A model generated the notes under the pieces. It was given only the letters and a program-made list of their open reading frames with translations, did not search any database and was not told where the DNA came from. The position numbers were made by a program, and so were the translations under genes. Shown here in pieces: positions 6,964 to 14,715 of a stretch of 14,748 nucleotides of DNA. Source of the DNA: Oscillospiraceae bacterium (lineage in GTDB: Bacteria; Bacillota_A; Clostridia; Oscillospirales; CAG-272). Within the stretch, counting starts at the first letter, position 1. The number at the start of each line of letters is the position of its first letter. The stretch is from the NCBI GenBank assembly GCA_015064425.1, contig SVSF01000041.1, forward strand, positions 1-14,748. Reading direction: 5' to 3'.

Positions 6964-9342
6964 ATGAATGACAAAAGAAACTTTTTAAACAAGATTCGTG
7001 AAACAGCTGATTCCGGAGAGGCCACACTACGAAGCATTCGGCTCAAAGTTAAAAGCAAAGACATAAAAAAGTACCTGCCTTTAGCCCTGAAACTGTTAAA
7101 GGGAACGGCGGTTCTTCTCATCTCCGCGCTGTTTTGCAGTACAAATATGGCTTTTTCTTCTCTCCCTATAGGCTTTGCCTTGTTGGGCGCTCTGGACACT
7201 TATGCCTTTTTTGCTTATATGGGTGCCGTGATATCATCTATTTTTGCAAAGGGACTCGCTCTTCAGCTTTTTATAGTCTATTCGGCAGAAATATGTCTGC
7301 GCCTGCTTTTATGCAAACTACTGTCCGACGGAGAACGAAAGATAAAGCTTTTTTCAGAGCCATTAAAGCTGAAGCTGGCAAATTCAGCCATAATGTCTGC
7401 CTTATTCAGTCTTTACAAGCTTTTCACGGGAGGATTGCTTTATTATGACCTTATGTCTACAGTGTTTTCAGTTCTCCTCTCTCCCATCCTTTGCTTTTTA
7501 CTTTACGGAATTTTTTCTTCCGAGGAAAAAATTCGTCTTTTACATAAGGAAGCGGGACTGTACAGCTTATGCTTTCTTATGATTTATGCTTTCAGATCTT
7601 ACACCCTCTTCGGGTTTTCTCTCTCGGTTTGTACCTCTTTTCTTTTGACTCTTATCATTTCCAAAAATGGAGGAGCATTAAGAGGAGCCCTGGCAGGTAC
7701 GGTCTGCGGTGCCGCGCTGGGTACAGGAAAGATCCTTTCTTTTGCGGCTGCAGGTCTTTCCTCGGGCCTTTTATGGGCCCATAGTGCCGTGAGTGCAAGT
7801 CTTGCAGCAATGGGAGCCTCCGCTCTTTGCGATCTTTACGGAAACGGACTTAGCTCCCTTGCTTATTTTACTCCCGATATAGTTGCCTCCACCGTGATTT
7901 TTCTGCCCTTTGCAAAAAAACTTACTCTTCCCTTTCTCCCCTTTTCGGAAAGAGTCACAGTCCTTCCGAAAAAGCTCGAGCAAAGTGTTATAATAGGTGA
8001 ACAGAAGCAGAAGGATACGGAAAGGAGGCTGCACTCTCTTTCAGAAGCTATGGCATCTCTTTCTGAGACCTTTTTCCTTTTGTCCGACAAGAGAAAAAGG
8101 CCGGGGCTTTTTGAAATAAAGCAGATGTGCGAGACCTGCTTTGAAAAAAACTGCCGCGCCTGCAGAAAAAATAGCGAATGTTGGTCAAAAGAGTATCTCT
8201 CAACCACAGATCTTATAAGCAAGCTTTCCGACGCCCTCTATTCTTTGGGGAGAATAGAAAAAGATAATATTCCCGAATATATGCTTAGCAGATGTCCCAA
8301 TGCAGAACTCATCTTGGAAGAGTTGAACTGTCTCCACGCCGATCTTTTGCAGAAAAGCGTAAAAGCAAACAAAACTGAGGTTTTTGCCATAGACTACGAA
8401 CAAATGTCAAAGATACTTGCTCACGCCATAATTGAAAACGATGAGGAATACGAAAAAGACGAGTACTTGACAGAACGGGTCGAAAAATATATGGGTTATA
8501 TGAATTTTCATGCTTCATGTGTGAACGTATGCGGAAAAAGGAAACGCTCTGTCCACGCGTACGGAGTTAACGTATCAAAACTTACAATAAGCTCCGAGGA
8601 GCTTCGCAGAAGATTTGAGCGTATATGCGGAGTTAGGTTTAAGCTTCCTTCCTTCAATATAGAAAATTCATATGTCACCATGGATATGGAGGCGGATCGA
8701 ATATTCGGGGTAAAAAGTGCCTCTGCTACCCAAGCAAAAGAAGGAGAAAGGATAAACGGAGACGGGCTCTATCTTTTCAGCAATAGACAGGACTATTTTT
8801 ACTGTTTGCTCAGCGACGGCATGGGAAGCGGAAAAAGCGCTGCTCTCTCATCGGGGATCACGGGACTTTTTCTGAGAAAGATGTTGGAAGCGGGAAACAA
8901 AAAAAGCATCAGTATTGAGATGCTGAATCACGTACTCCGTGAAAAAGGCGGTGAGAGCTCCGCAACGGTGGACCTTCTTGAAATAGATCTGCTTTCCGGA
9001 AATGCTTCTTTTATAAAAAGCGGTGCCGCCTCCTCATATATCATAAGGAACGGACGTCTGTTTAACGTATGCAGCAATTCCATGCCCGTCGGTATAACAA
9101 AAGAAATAAATGCAGAGGAAATAAATCTTTCTCTTAAGGACGGAGATACCGTTGTAATGATGAGTGACGGGATCTCTCAAAGCTTTGAGGACGGGATATG
9201 GATAGCCGATCTCTTGAGCTCCGAAGCAGACAAAGATGAGGATCTTCAGGTAATTGCGAACAAGATCCTATTAAATGCCGATCTTAATTCTCCCAGATCC
9301 GATGACATGACGGTTGCGGTATTAAAAATACAAAAATTATAA
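6964..9342 (+). CDS. spoIIE: Stage II sporulation protein E (membrane-bound PP2C-type serine phosphatase)
   Basis: Dephosphorylates the anti-anti-sigma factor SpoIIAA, freeing sigma-F in the forespore, and helps form the polar septum. The 792 residues are close to B. subtilis SpoIIE (827). A short basic cytoplasmic N-terminus (1-37) is followed by a membrane domain of about ten hydrophobic helices (about 38-330). A linker with basic and helical segments follows, including the cysteine cluster C389, C392, C397, C400, C406 before W407. The C-terminal PP2C phosphatase domain covers about 565-790, with metal-binding aspartates D618 (LLSDGMGSGKS), D735 (MMSDGIS) and D780/D781 (RSDDMTV). AAAGGA lies 11 nt before the ATG. 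The gene stands alone, with a Spo0A-type promoter and a terminator directly after its stop codon. This is the strongest evidence that the organism forms endospores. Confidence 0.96.
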   Translation: MNDKRNFLNKIRETADSGEATLRSIRLKVKSKDIKKYLPLALKLLKGTAVLLISALFCSTNMAFSSLPIGFALLGALDTYAFFAYMGAVISSIFAKGLALQLFIVYSAEICLRLLLCKLLSDGERKIKLFSEPLKLKLANSAIMSALFSLYKLFTGGLLYYDLMSTVFSVLLSPILCFLLYGIFSSEEKIRLLHKEAGLYSLCFLMIYAFRSYTLFGFSLSVCTSFLLTLIISKNGGALRGALAGTVCGAALGTGKILSFAAAGLSSGLLWAHSAVSASLAAMGASALCDLYGNGLSSLAYFTPDIVASTVIFLPFAKKLTLPFLPFSERVTVLPKKLEQSVIIGEQKQKDTERRLHSLSEAMASLSETFFLLSDKRKRPGLFEIKQMCETCFEKNCRACRKNSECWSKEYLSTTDLISKLSDALYSLGRIEKDNIPEYMLSRCPNAELILEELNCLHADLLQKSVKANKTEVFAIDYEQMSKILAHAIIENDEEYEKDEYLTERVEKYMGYMNFHASCVNVCGKRKRSVHAYGVNVSKLTISSEELRRRFERICGVRFKLPSFNIENSYVTMDMEADRIFGVKSASATQAKEGERINGDGLYLFSNRQDYFYCLLSDGMGSGKSAALSSGITGLFLRKMLEAGNKKSISIEMLNHVLREKGGESSATVDLLEIDLLSGNASFIKSGAASSYIIRNGRLFNVCSNSMPVGITKEINAEEINLSLKDGDTVVMMSDGISQSFEDGIWIADLLSSEADKDEDLQVIANKILLNADLNSPRSDDMTVAVLKIQKL

Positions 9343-9379
9343 AAATGATCCCTTGATCAAAAGGTCAAGGGATCATTTT
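9342..9379. terminator. Bidirectional terminator between spoIIE and the GT4-CsaB gene
   Basis: Arms 9342-9358 and 9363-9379 form a 17-bp stem (one G-U pair, 15 perfect outer pairs) closed by an AAAA loop. The arms begin in the last base of the spoIIE stop and end in the stop codon of the convergent gene. On the minus strand a long T-rich run (TTTTTATAATTTTTG) follows, giving a strong terminator there. On the plus strand only TTTTAGTT follows, which is weaker. Confidence 0.88.
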
Positions 9380-11588
9380 AGTTAAGCAAGGACATTACGT
9401 GTTCCGCATCCTTCTCGGAAAGTTTTCTTTTTTCTCTTACCGTCTCAAGAAGTTTTTCTCTTATTTCTTCTCTCTTTTCATAAGACTCACTTGCGAAGGA
9501 AACTATTTCAGAGCTTTCGAATTCTCTTATATCAACCATATAAGGGATATCGAAGGATGCCAGCATAGCCTCTATCTTGGGGTCATACGCTAATCCCACC
9601 ATAGGGGTTCCCACAGAAGCTGCGTATATGAGCAAATGCAATCGCATACCTATAACGAAACGCATCTGAGAAAGCAAGGCACACAGCTCCGCTGCACTGA
9701 AGCCTTCTATTACTCTGCCGCCGCAAACCTCGGCAAGACGTTGACATACTGCAAGATCTTTTTCCTTTTGCATAGATATAAAGATAGGAAGGAGTTCGTA
9801 TTTCTCCTTTAAGACATTTACCGCCTCAGCTATCTTTTCTTCATACAAAGCATCTGCTGCCTGCCAGCTTCTCAGAGATACGGCAAAAGCTCCCGTCTTG
9901 ATATCAAGTCCGTTTTTCTCATAAAGATATTCTGCCCACTTGGGATCTGCGGGCTCTATGGAAAAAGCGGGGTCCAGAGTTACCTCTACTTTTTTGGGCT
10001 TTGACCCCAACGCCAGGATCTCATCGTAAGATTCTTTCTCTCTCAGTGTTATGACATCTGCCTGATCAAGCACCCTTTTTACTCTTTCCTTATTCTTTTC
10101 TCCGTAGAGCGGTCCTATTCCGCTGGCGTAAAGCATCAGCTTAAGCCCTCTTCTTTTAGCCATTTTCATTATATGTATATAATAGATGAGGGATCTTGTA
10201 CTGGTGGAGTTCTGTAAAAGGCTTCCGCCTCCGTTGAGAAGAAGCTTGGCATGTTTCATATGCCTTGATATTTTTAGGATATCAAAACGCTGTATACTTT
10301 TTACGCCGTATATCTTCTCTGTTTCTTTAGGCTTCCTCGACAGAACCGTAATCTTTATTTCGGGATCTTTCTTCTTCAGCTCTGCAATTATGGATTGCAA
10401 AAGAGAATCGTCTCCCATATTTCCGAATCCGTAATATCCGCTGAGAATAACATCGCCGTATTTGTAGTATCTGTAGGGGCTGAGCTTCTTATAAACGGAC
10501 ATAGCATCATTTGCCATTCTTTCTACCGAATAATATTCCGATGCTATGCTTCTTCCGTAAGCACCCAGCGTTTCCCTCTCCTCCTTGCTCATACCGTAAA
10601 CGCTCAAAATATCGCAAAGAAGCTGCGGCTCCTTAGGCAAAGCCTCTCCTCTAAAGCAAAAGTTTGTATTAAGGGAAAGCTTCAAGGCGTCCTTACAGAA
10701 AACTCCTCCGCACCCCTGAGCGCCCGCAAGGACTGTGGGTATTTCGCATGACATTGCCTCAAGCGCAGCTCTCGAAACACCTACGAACACATCAGCAACA
10801 GACAGGATCTCATCAATGTCTGTTCTTGCTCCGCAGAGGATCACGGCTTCACGTCCCATACGGAGATTTACTGCCTGAGCCTCTGCTTTAAGATTTTCCA
10901 TATCTGTTCCGCCGCCCACAATGATTATCTGTCCGTTTACCCCCGCATCCTCAAGAGGCTTTGCAAGAGCTATGAGCTGATGGGCAACAATACTTACCTC
11001 TTTATCCATACGGCTTACGTGTACTATCTTAAAGCTGTTTCTTTCAAGTTCGAGCTCATCGGCTTTACCCTCGATATGTTTTTTTGAGAAACGCTCCATA
11101 TCTATACCGTTTACCGTTGCGGTAATATTGTCAGACGGAATAGCATAACTGTCTATAGCATATTGCTTTATATCGTAACTTACCGCAAGAGTCAAGTCTC
11201 CCCAATTACTGATGCGCTTCAGCAAAGGCGTTACCTCATACGTACCGTGTACCGTAGTTACAAACCTAAATTTAAGCTCTTTCTGTAAAAGGCCGCAAAT
11301 ATAGGCGGGGATCCTGGCGTGAGCATGAACTATATCGAATTTTTCTTTTTTTATAAGCTTTTTAAGTCTGCTGAAAGAGCGCAGAATAGATCCCGGTCTC
11401 TTATTATGCATAGGAACAGACACGTGCTTTATGCCGTGTTTCTCAAGTTCCTTCACATATACGCCTCCGTTTGATGCTACGGTAATATCGCAACCCATAC
11501 TGCTAAGCTTCTTTGAAAGCTCGACTATATGAGTCTCAGCTCCTCCTATGTCAAGAGACATAGTTGCCATTAATATCTTAAGTCCCAT
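9378..11588 (-). CDS. csaB: Fusion of GT4 glycosyltransferase and CsaB-type polysaccharide pyruvyltransferase
   Basis: A 736-residue protein with two enzymes in one chain. Residues 1 to about 370 form a GT-B glycosyltransferase of family 4. SLDIGGAETHIVEL (11-24) is the N-terminal nucleotide-sugar loop, VHAHARIPAY lies at 87-96, FKIVHVSRMDKE at 186-197, and GVSRAALEAM (270-279, E277) is the conserved donor-binding segment. Residues about 376-736 are a CsaB-like pyruvyltransferase with GYYGFGNMGDDSLL (384-397), LLNGGGSLLQN (450-460), YASGIGPL (487-494) and GMRLHLLIYAASVGTP (647-662, H651). CsaB adds pyruvate from phosphoenolpyruvate to ManNAc of secondary wall polymers that anchor S-layer-homology proteins. 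CsaB alone is usually about 360 residues, so this is a genuine head-to-tail fusion; the frame is open through the junction. No signal peptide is seen. AAGGA lies 8 nt before the ATG. It is last in the serS gene run. The sugar substrates are not visible from sequence. Confidence 0.9.
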   Translation of the reverse strand: MGLKILMATMSLDIGGAETHIVELSKKLSSMGCDITVASNGGVYVKELEKHGIKHVSVPMHNKRPGSILRSFSRLKKLIKKEKFDIVHAHARIPAYICGLLQKELKFRFVTTVHGTYEVTPLLKRISNWGDLTLAVSYDIKQYAIDSYAIPSDNITATVNGIDMERFSKKHIEGKADELELERNSFKIVHVSRMDKEVSIVAHQLIALAKPLEDAGVNGQIIIVGGGTDMENLKAEAQAVNLRMGREAVILCGARTDIDEILSVADVFVGVSRAALEAMSCEIPTVLAGAQGCGGVFCKDALKLSLNTNFCFRGEALPKEPQLLCDILSVYGMSKEERETLGAYGRSIASEYYSVERMANDAMSVYKKLSPYRYYKYGDVILSGYYGFGNMGDDSLLQSIIAELKKKDPEIKITVLSRKPKETEKIYGVKSIQRFDILKISRHMKHAKLLLNGGGSLLQNSTSTRSLIYYIHIMKMAKRRGLKLMLYASGIGPLYGEKNKERVKRVLDQADVITLREKESYDEILALGSKPKKVEVTLDPAFSIEPADPKWAEYLYEKNGLDIKTGAFAVSLRSWQAADALYEEKIAEAVNVLKEKYELLPIFISMQKEKDLAVCQRLAEVCGGRVIEGFSAAELCALLSQMRFVIGMRLHLLIYAASVGTPMVGLAYDPKIEAMLASFDIPYMVDIREFESSEIVSFASESYEKREEIREKLLETVREKRKLSEKDAEHVMSLLN

Positions 11589-11612
11589 TTTCGTTTCCTT
11601 TTATATCAAAGA

Positions 11613-11634
11613 GGGCACCGCTTTGGCGATGCCC
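11613..11634. terminator. Hairpin between the MORN gene and the GT4-CsaB gene, possible partial terminator
   Basis: Arms 11613-11621 and 11626-11634 pair over 9 bp (one G-U on the minus strand) with a 4-nt loop. It lies 18 nt after the MORN stop. In the direction of the genes the run after it (TCTTTGATAT) is a poor T-tract, so read-through is likely. On the plus strand a T6 run follows after 3 nt, but no gene there needs it. Confidence 0.5.
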
Positions 11635-11652
11635 GCATTTTTTAGAGTATGA

Positions 11653-12882
11653 TCACTCGCCGCTTGTCCCGGTTCCTTCTTCAGATCCCTCTATATTGGT
11701 TATTCTTCCGTTTTCGAAAATACCTTCGTATATTTTTCCGTTGGACCACTTATATACGCCGTGTCCCTGCATCTGGTTGTTTACGAACTGACCCGTATAT
11801 TCGTCTCCGTTTACCCATTTATAGGTTCCGTTACCGGTACGCCCGTCGTCTTTGAAATCGCCTACGTATTCATCTCCGTTGGCAAAATGGAAGATACCCT
11901 GACCGTTCTTCATATCGTAGTAGTAGCCGCCCTCATACCAGGAGCCGTCAGTCCAGATATACTTTCCCTCTCCGTTCTTCTTGTCTTCGGAGAATCCGCC
12001 GGTATATGTAGCACCGTCTGCCCAGATATAGGTTCCCTCTCCATCCTTTTTGCCGTCCTTGAATGTACCTATGTATTTGTCTCCGTTGGCATAGCTGAGA
12101 GTGCCCTGCCCGCTTATACGGTCATTTATAAAGCTTCCCACATACACATCTCCGGATTTGAAGGTAAGTGTTCCCTCTCCGTTTCTGAGATAGTTCAAAA
12201 GCTTTCCTTCGTATACGTCTCCGTTTGAATATTCAACTATATTTTTTTCCAGATCTATTTCCGCTACGACCCCGTCGGAATAATATATCTTACCCTTTGA
12301 AGGAACTCCTTCCTCATCTATCTTGCCGAAGAACTTTACTGTGCTGATGCCGTCTTCAAGAACGATCTTGCCGTATCTGTATCCGGAAAGATAAAGAACA
12401 AGGATCACAAGTCCGACGCAAAGCACCGCAAGTATTGCCATACTGAGTATACTTTTCATCATACTGTTATTTTTGGGTGCTCTTCTCTGATATCCGTTCT
12501 GTCCACCGTAGCGGTTTGCGGCAAAGTACGCTCCCTGATTACCCTGAGGCACTCTCTGTCCGTTATTCATTCCGTCGGGAACTCTCTGTCCGCCGTTGTT
12601 CTGTCTGGTATAGCCCTGATTGGTCTGCCCGCCGTAAGGATTGCCTACAGGTCTGGCTCCTCCTGCCGATCCTCTGTTGCCTCCCTGCGGAGCGGCTCCG
12701 CGATAAGGATTCTGTCCGCCTTGAGGTATCCTTTGCATACCGTTATTACCCTGAGGCGTTCTCTGCCCGCCGTTACCGTACGGTCTCTGACGCGGATCTG
12801 AACCATTGGTCCTGTTTGTGGGTGCCTGCATTGTCTGCCGGTTATATTCCCGAGGGTCTCTGTAATTATTTTCGTTAGCCAT
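11653..12882 (-). CDS. Membrane-anchored MORN-repeat protein with disordered N-terminal tail
   Basis: 409 residues in three parts. Residues 1-140 are low-complexity, rich in Gln, Asn, Gly, Arg and Pro, and repeat a short motif QR[TIV]P[QD]G four times (40-45, 50-55, 99-104, 109-114). Residues about 144-166 are one hydrophobic helix preceded by basic residues (RRAPK), which predicts tail inside, C-terminus outside. From Y224 there are seven 23-residue MORN repeats starting at 224, 247, 270, 293, 316, 339 and 362, and a partial eighth at 385, of the form YxGxF-x(6)-GxGxYxWxNGD. MORN repeats in other proteins bind lipids or proteins or serve as scaffolds. No catalytic domain is seen, so I assign no function. 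A GGGA-rich RBS precedes the ATG. It follows the 160-residue membrane protein by 27 nt, and GT4-CsaB comes next, suggesting an envelope role. Confidence 0.85.
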   Translation of the reverse strand: MANENNYRDPREYNRQTMQAPTNRTNGSDPRQRPYGNGGQRTPQGNNGMQRIPQGGQNPYRGAAPQGGNRGSAGGARPVGNPYGGQTNQGYTRQNNGGQRVPDGMNNGQRVPQGNQGAYFAANRYGGQNGYQRRAPKNNSMMKSILSMAILAVLCVGLVILVLYLSGYRYGKIVLEDGISTVKFFGKIDEEGVPSKGKIYYSDGVVAEIDLEKNIVEYSNGDVYEGKLLNYLRNGEGTLTFKSGDVYVGSFINDRISGQGTLSYANGDKYIGTFKDGKKDGEGTYIWADGATYTGGFSEDKKNGEGKYIWTDGSWYEGGYYYDMKNGQGIFHFANGDEYVGDFKDDGRTGNGTYKWVNGDEYTGQFVNNQMQGHGVYKWSNGKIYEGIFENGRITNIEGSEEGTGTSGE

Positions 12883-12909
12883 TATCCCTTTCCCTTCCGT
12901 CTTTCGGCG

Positions 12910-13392
12910 TCAGATCGCCGCCATCGCCGAAACGATAGCAGGTATTGCCATAGCTGCAAGTATTATTACCGCAAACAGTACCATTGCGGATATTATAACA
13001 AGCAAAACATTTGGCTCCTTATCACCGTATATTACCAATGCTTTTTCTTCTTTTTCTATAGGAAGATAAAACCTTGCCTTTTTTAGGTCAAGCTTTCTTC
13101 CCGTTACGGATTCTTCTTCGTTTGCTATTTTTATATATTTTCTCAGCGAACTGCGGTTTCGGAGAGCAAATCCATACCAAAATTGCTTTCTTATTCCCAT
13201 TTCGGTAAGACTCAGAGCTTCTTCTGCCGTTCTTACCTTCATAGACGAAAGCTTTCTTACGATCGCCCCTCCGTATTTACTGTTAAACAGCATTATGAGT
13301 ATGGCTATAGCCACACCCGCTATAACGCACATTATCGCGAGCTCAAAAGTCAGATCTCCCCCGGTGTCCAAGAGATCGTTTATAAATCCCAT
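12910..13392 (-). CDS. Hypothetical membrane protein with two transmembrane helices
   Basis: I do not recognise this 160-residue protein. Two hydrophobic helices are seen, at about residues 17-36 and 128-156. Between them lies a hydrophilic, basic loop of about 90 residues (including KYGGAIVRKLSS and RNRSSLRKYIK), which by charge should be cytoplasmic, placing both ends outside. The loop includes a tetratricopeptide-like helix segment (TAEEALSLTEMGI), too short to assign. No enzyme motif, signal peptidase site or lipobox is seen. The coding call rests on a good ribosome binding site (GGAG 7 nt before the ATG), membrane-like composition, and tight packing: 29 nt after serS and 27 nt before the MORN gene. 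It may act together with the MORN membrane protein. Confidence 0.75.
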   Translation of the reverse strand: MGFINDLLDTGGDLTFELAIMCVIAGVAIAILIMLFNSKYGGAIVRKLSSMKVRTAEEALSLTEMGIRKQFWYGFALRNRSSLRKYIKIANEEESVTGRKLDLKKARFYLPIEKEEKALVIYGDKEPNVLLVIISAMVLFAVIILAAMAIPAIVSAMAAI

Positions 13393-13421
13393 AGCTCTTC
13401 TCCGTTACCAATTTTTGGAAA

Positions 13422-14702
13422 TTACTTCTTTATTATGTCGCAGCCGATATATTTACGAAGCACTTCGGGCACCGTAACGGAGCCGTCAGCGTTCTGATTC
13501 TGCTCAACGATAGCGGGCATAATACGGCTTGTAGCAAGACCCGAGCCGTTGAGGGTGTGGAGGTACTCTGTTCTTCCGTCATTTCTCTTCACTCTCATCA
13601 TTCCGCGGCGTGCCTGATAGTCACGAGCGTTAGATACGGAACTTACTTCCTTATATCCGTCCATTGAAGGAATATGTATTTCTATATCGTAGGTTCTTGC
13701 CATAGATGCGGAGCAATCTTCTGCCGCAAGCTTTACAGTACGGAAGTGGAAACCGAGTCCTTTTACAAGATTCTCAGCATTGCATACCAATTCCTCAAAA
13801 GCCTCGTCACTCTTTTCGGGGAGAGTGTACTGCACCATCTCTACCTTATTGAACTGGTGGCCTCTTACCATACCGCGTTCGTCTGCACGGTAGCTTCCTG
13901 CCTCACGGCGGAAGCAAGGTGTGTAGCTTATGTATTTCTTGGGAAGATCTGCCTCTGTAAGTATCTCGTCTCTGTGAAGAGATACAAGCGCTGTCTCTGC
14001 TGTGGGAAGCATAAATCTTCTTCTTTCGTCCTCTGCAGTCTCAAGCCAATAAACTTCGTCCTGGAACTTGGGGAACTGACCCGCAGTAAGCCCGCACTCA
14101 TAGCCCAGCATATGAGGAACAAGCATAAGCTCATATCCGTTAGAGATGTGTGTATCTATAAAATAATTGAGAAGTGCCCACTCAAGGCGTGCACCCATTC
14201 CTGTGTATATCCAGAAACCGTTTCCGGAAAGCTTAGCGCCTCTTTTGTAGTCTATCATACCGAGGTTAGTACAAAGGTCAACGTGGTTCTTAGGTTCAAA
14301 GTCAAATACGTGAGGCTCTCCAAAAAATCTCAAAGGCTCGTTATTCTCCTTTCCGCCTGCCTTGAGATCCATATCGGGAAGATTGGGGAGACCGAGCATA
14401 TAAGAAGTATAAGCAGTTTCTACTTCTCTTATCTTTTCCTCATTCTTCTTGATAGTACCGGAAAGCTCCTTCATCTTTGCAAAGATCTCTGTTGTGTCCT
14501 TGCCTTCCTTTTTATACTGAGGAACCATCTTGCTTACCTTGTTCTGTTCTGCCTTGAGAGCTTCTGTTTCGGTAATAAGTGCTCGTCTTTCAGTATCAAG
14601 TTCGAGTATCTTTGCTATATCCTCTGCTCCGTCCTTGCCTTTTTTTGCAAGTCTTTCGATTACTTCATTGGGATTTTCTCTTATATATTTGATGTCTAAC
14701 AT
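13422..14702 (-). CDS. serS: Seryl-tRNA synthetase
   Basis: Charges tRNA-Ser with serine in the cytoplasm as a class II synthetase dimer. The 426 residues are the normal length. Residues about 1-105 form the N-terminal tRNA-binding domain, with a long charged antiparallel coiled coil (about 25-100). The catalytic core follows: LPTAETALVSLHRDEIL (232-248) with the TAE serine-binding loop, motif 2 FRREAGSYRADERG (264-277) followed by HQFNKVEM (282-289), and motif 3 NGSGLATSRIMPAIVEQNQ (385-403). The motif 2 loop reads SYRADERG where many bacterial enzymes have SAGRDTRG, an ordinary-looking variant. The ATG is preceded by AAGGAG with 7 nt spacing. Only 46 nt of upstream sequence are present, so a promoter or T-box leader cannot be judged. 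Confidence 0.95.
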   Translation of the reverse strand: MLDIKYIRENPNEVIERLAKKGKDGAEDIAKILELDTERRALITETEALKAEQNKVSKMVPQYKKEGKDTTEIFAKMKELSGTIKKNEEKIREVETAYTSYMLGLPNLPDMDLKAGGKENNEPLRFFGEPHVFDFEPKNHVDLCTNLGMIDYKRGAKLSGNGFWIYTGMGARLEWALLNYFIDTHISNGYELMLVPHMLGYECGLTAGQFPKFQDEVYWLETAEDERRRFMLPTAETALVSLHRDEILTEADLPKKYISYTPCFRREAGSYRADERGMVRGHQFNKVEMVQYTLPEKSDEAFEELVCNAENLVKGLGFHFRTVKLAAEDCSASMARTYDIEIHIPSMDGYKEVSSVSNARDYQARRGMMRVKRNDGRTEYLHTLNGSGLATSRIMPAIVEQNQNADGSVTVPEVLRKYIGCDIIKK

Positions 14703-14709
14703 TTTTTTG

Positions 14710-14715
14710 CTCCTT
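14710..14715 (-). promoter_or_regulatory. Strong ribosome binding site of serS
   Basis: AAGGAG on the minus strand, 7 nt before the ATG at 14702. It confirms the start. Confidence 0.75.

Noticed and set aside
6785..7027. 80-codon minus-strand frame between galM and spoIIE
   Set aside because: It overlaps the spoIIE promoter and start, has no ribosome binding site and no recognisable features.
11690..12215. Tandem DNA repeat or CRISPR-like array
   Set aside because: The 69-bp periodicity reflects protein MORN repeats with diverged codons. There are no identical direct repeats with unique spacers.
11761..12228. 155-codon plus-strand frame with hydrophobic, repeated VFVSV-like pattern
   Set aside because: The repetition is the mirror of the 69-bp MORN repeat units on the minus strand, not an independent gene.
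13674..14699. Long open frame (341 codons) on the plus strand opposite serS
   Set aside because: It is an antisense shadow of a clear seryl-tRNA synthetase. It has no recognisable domain, and the serS frame explains the region fully.
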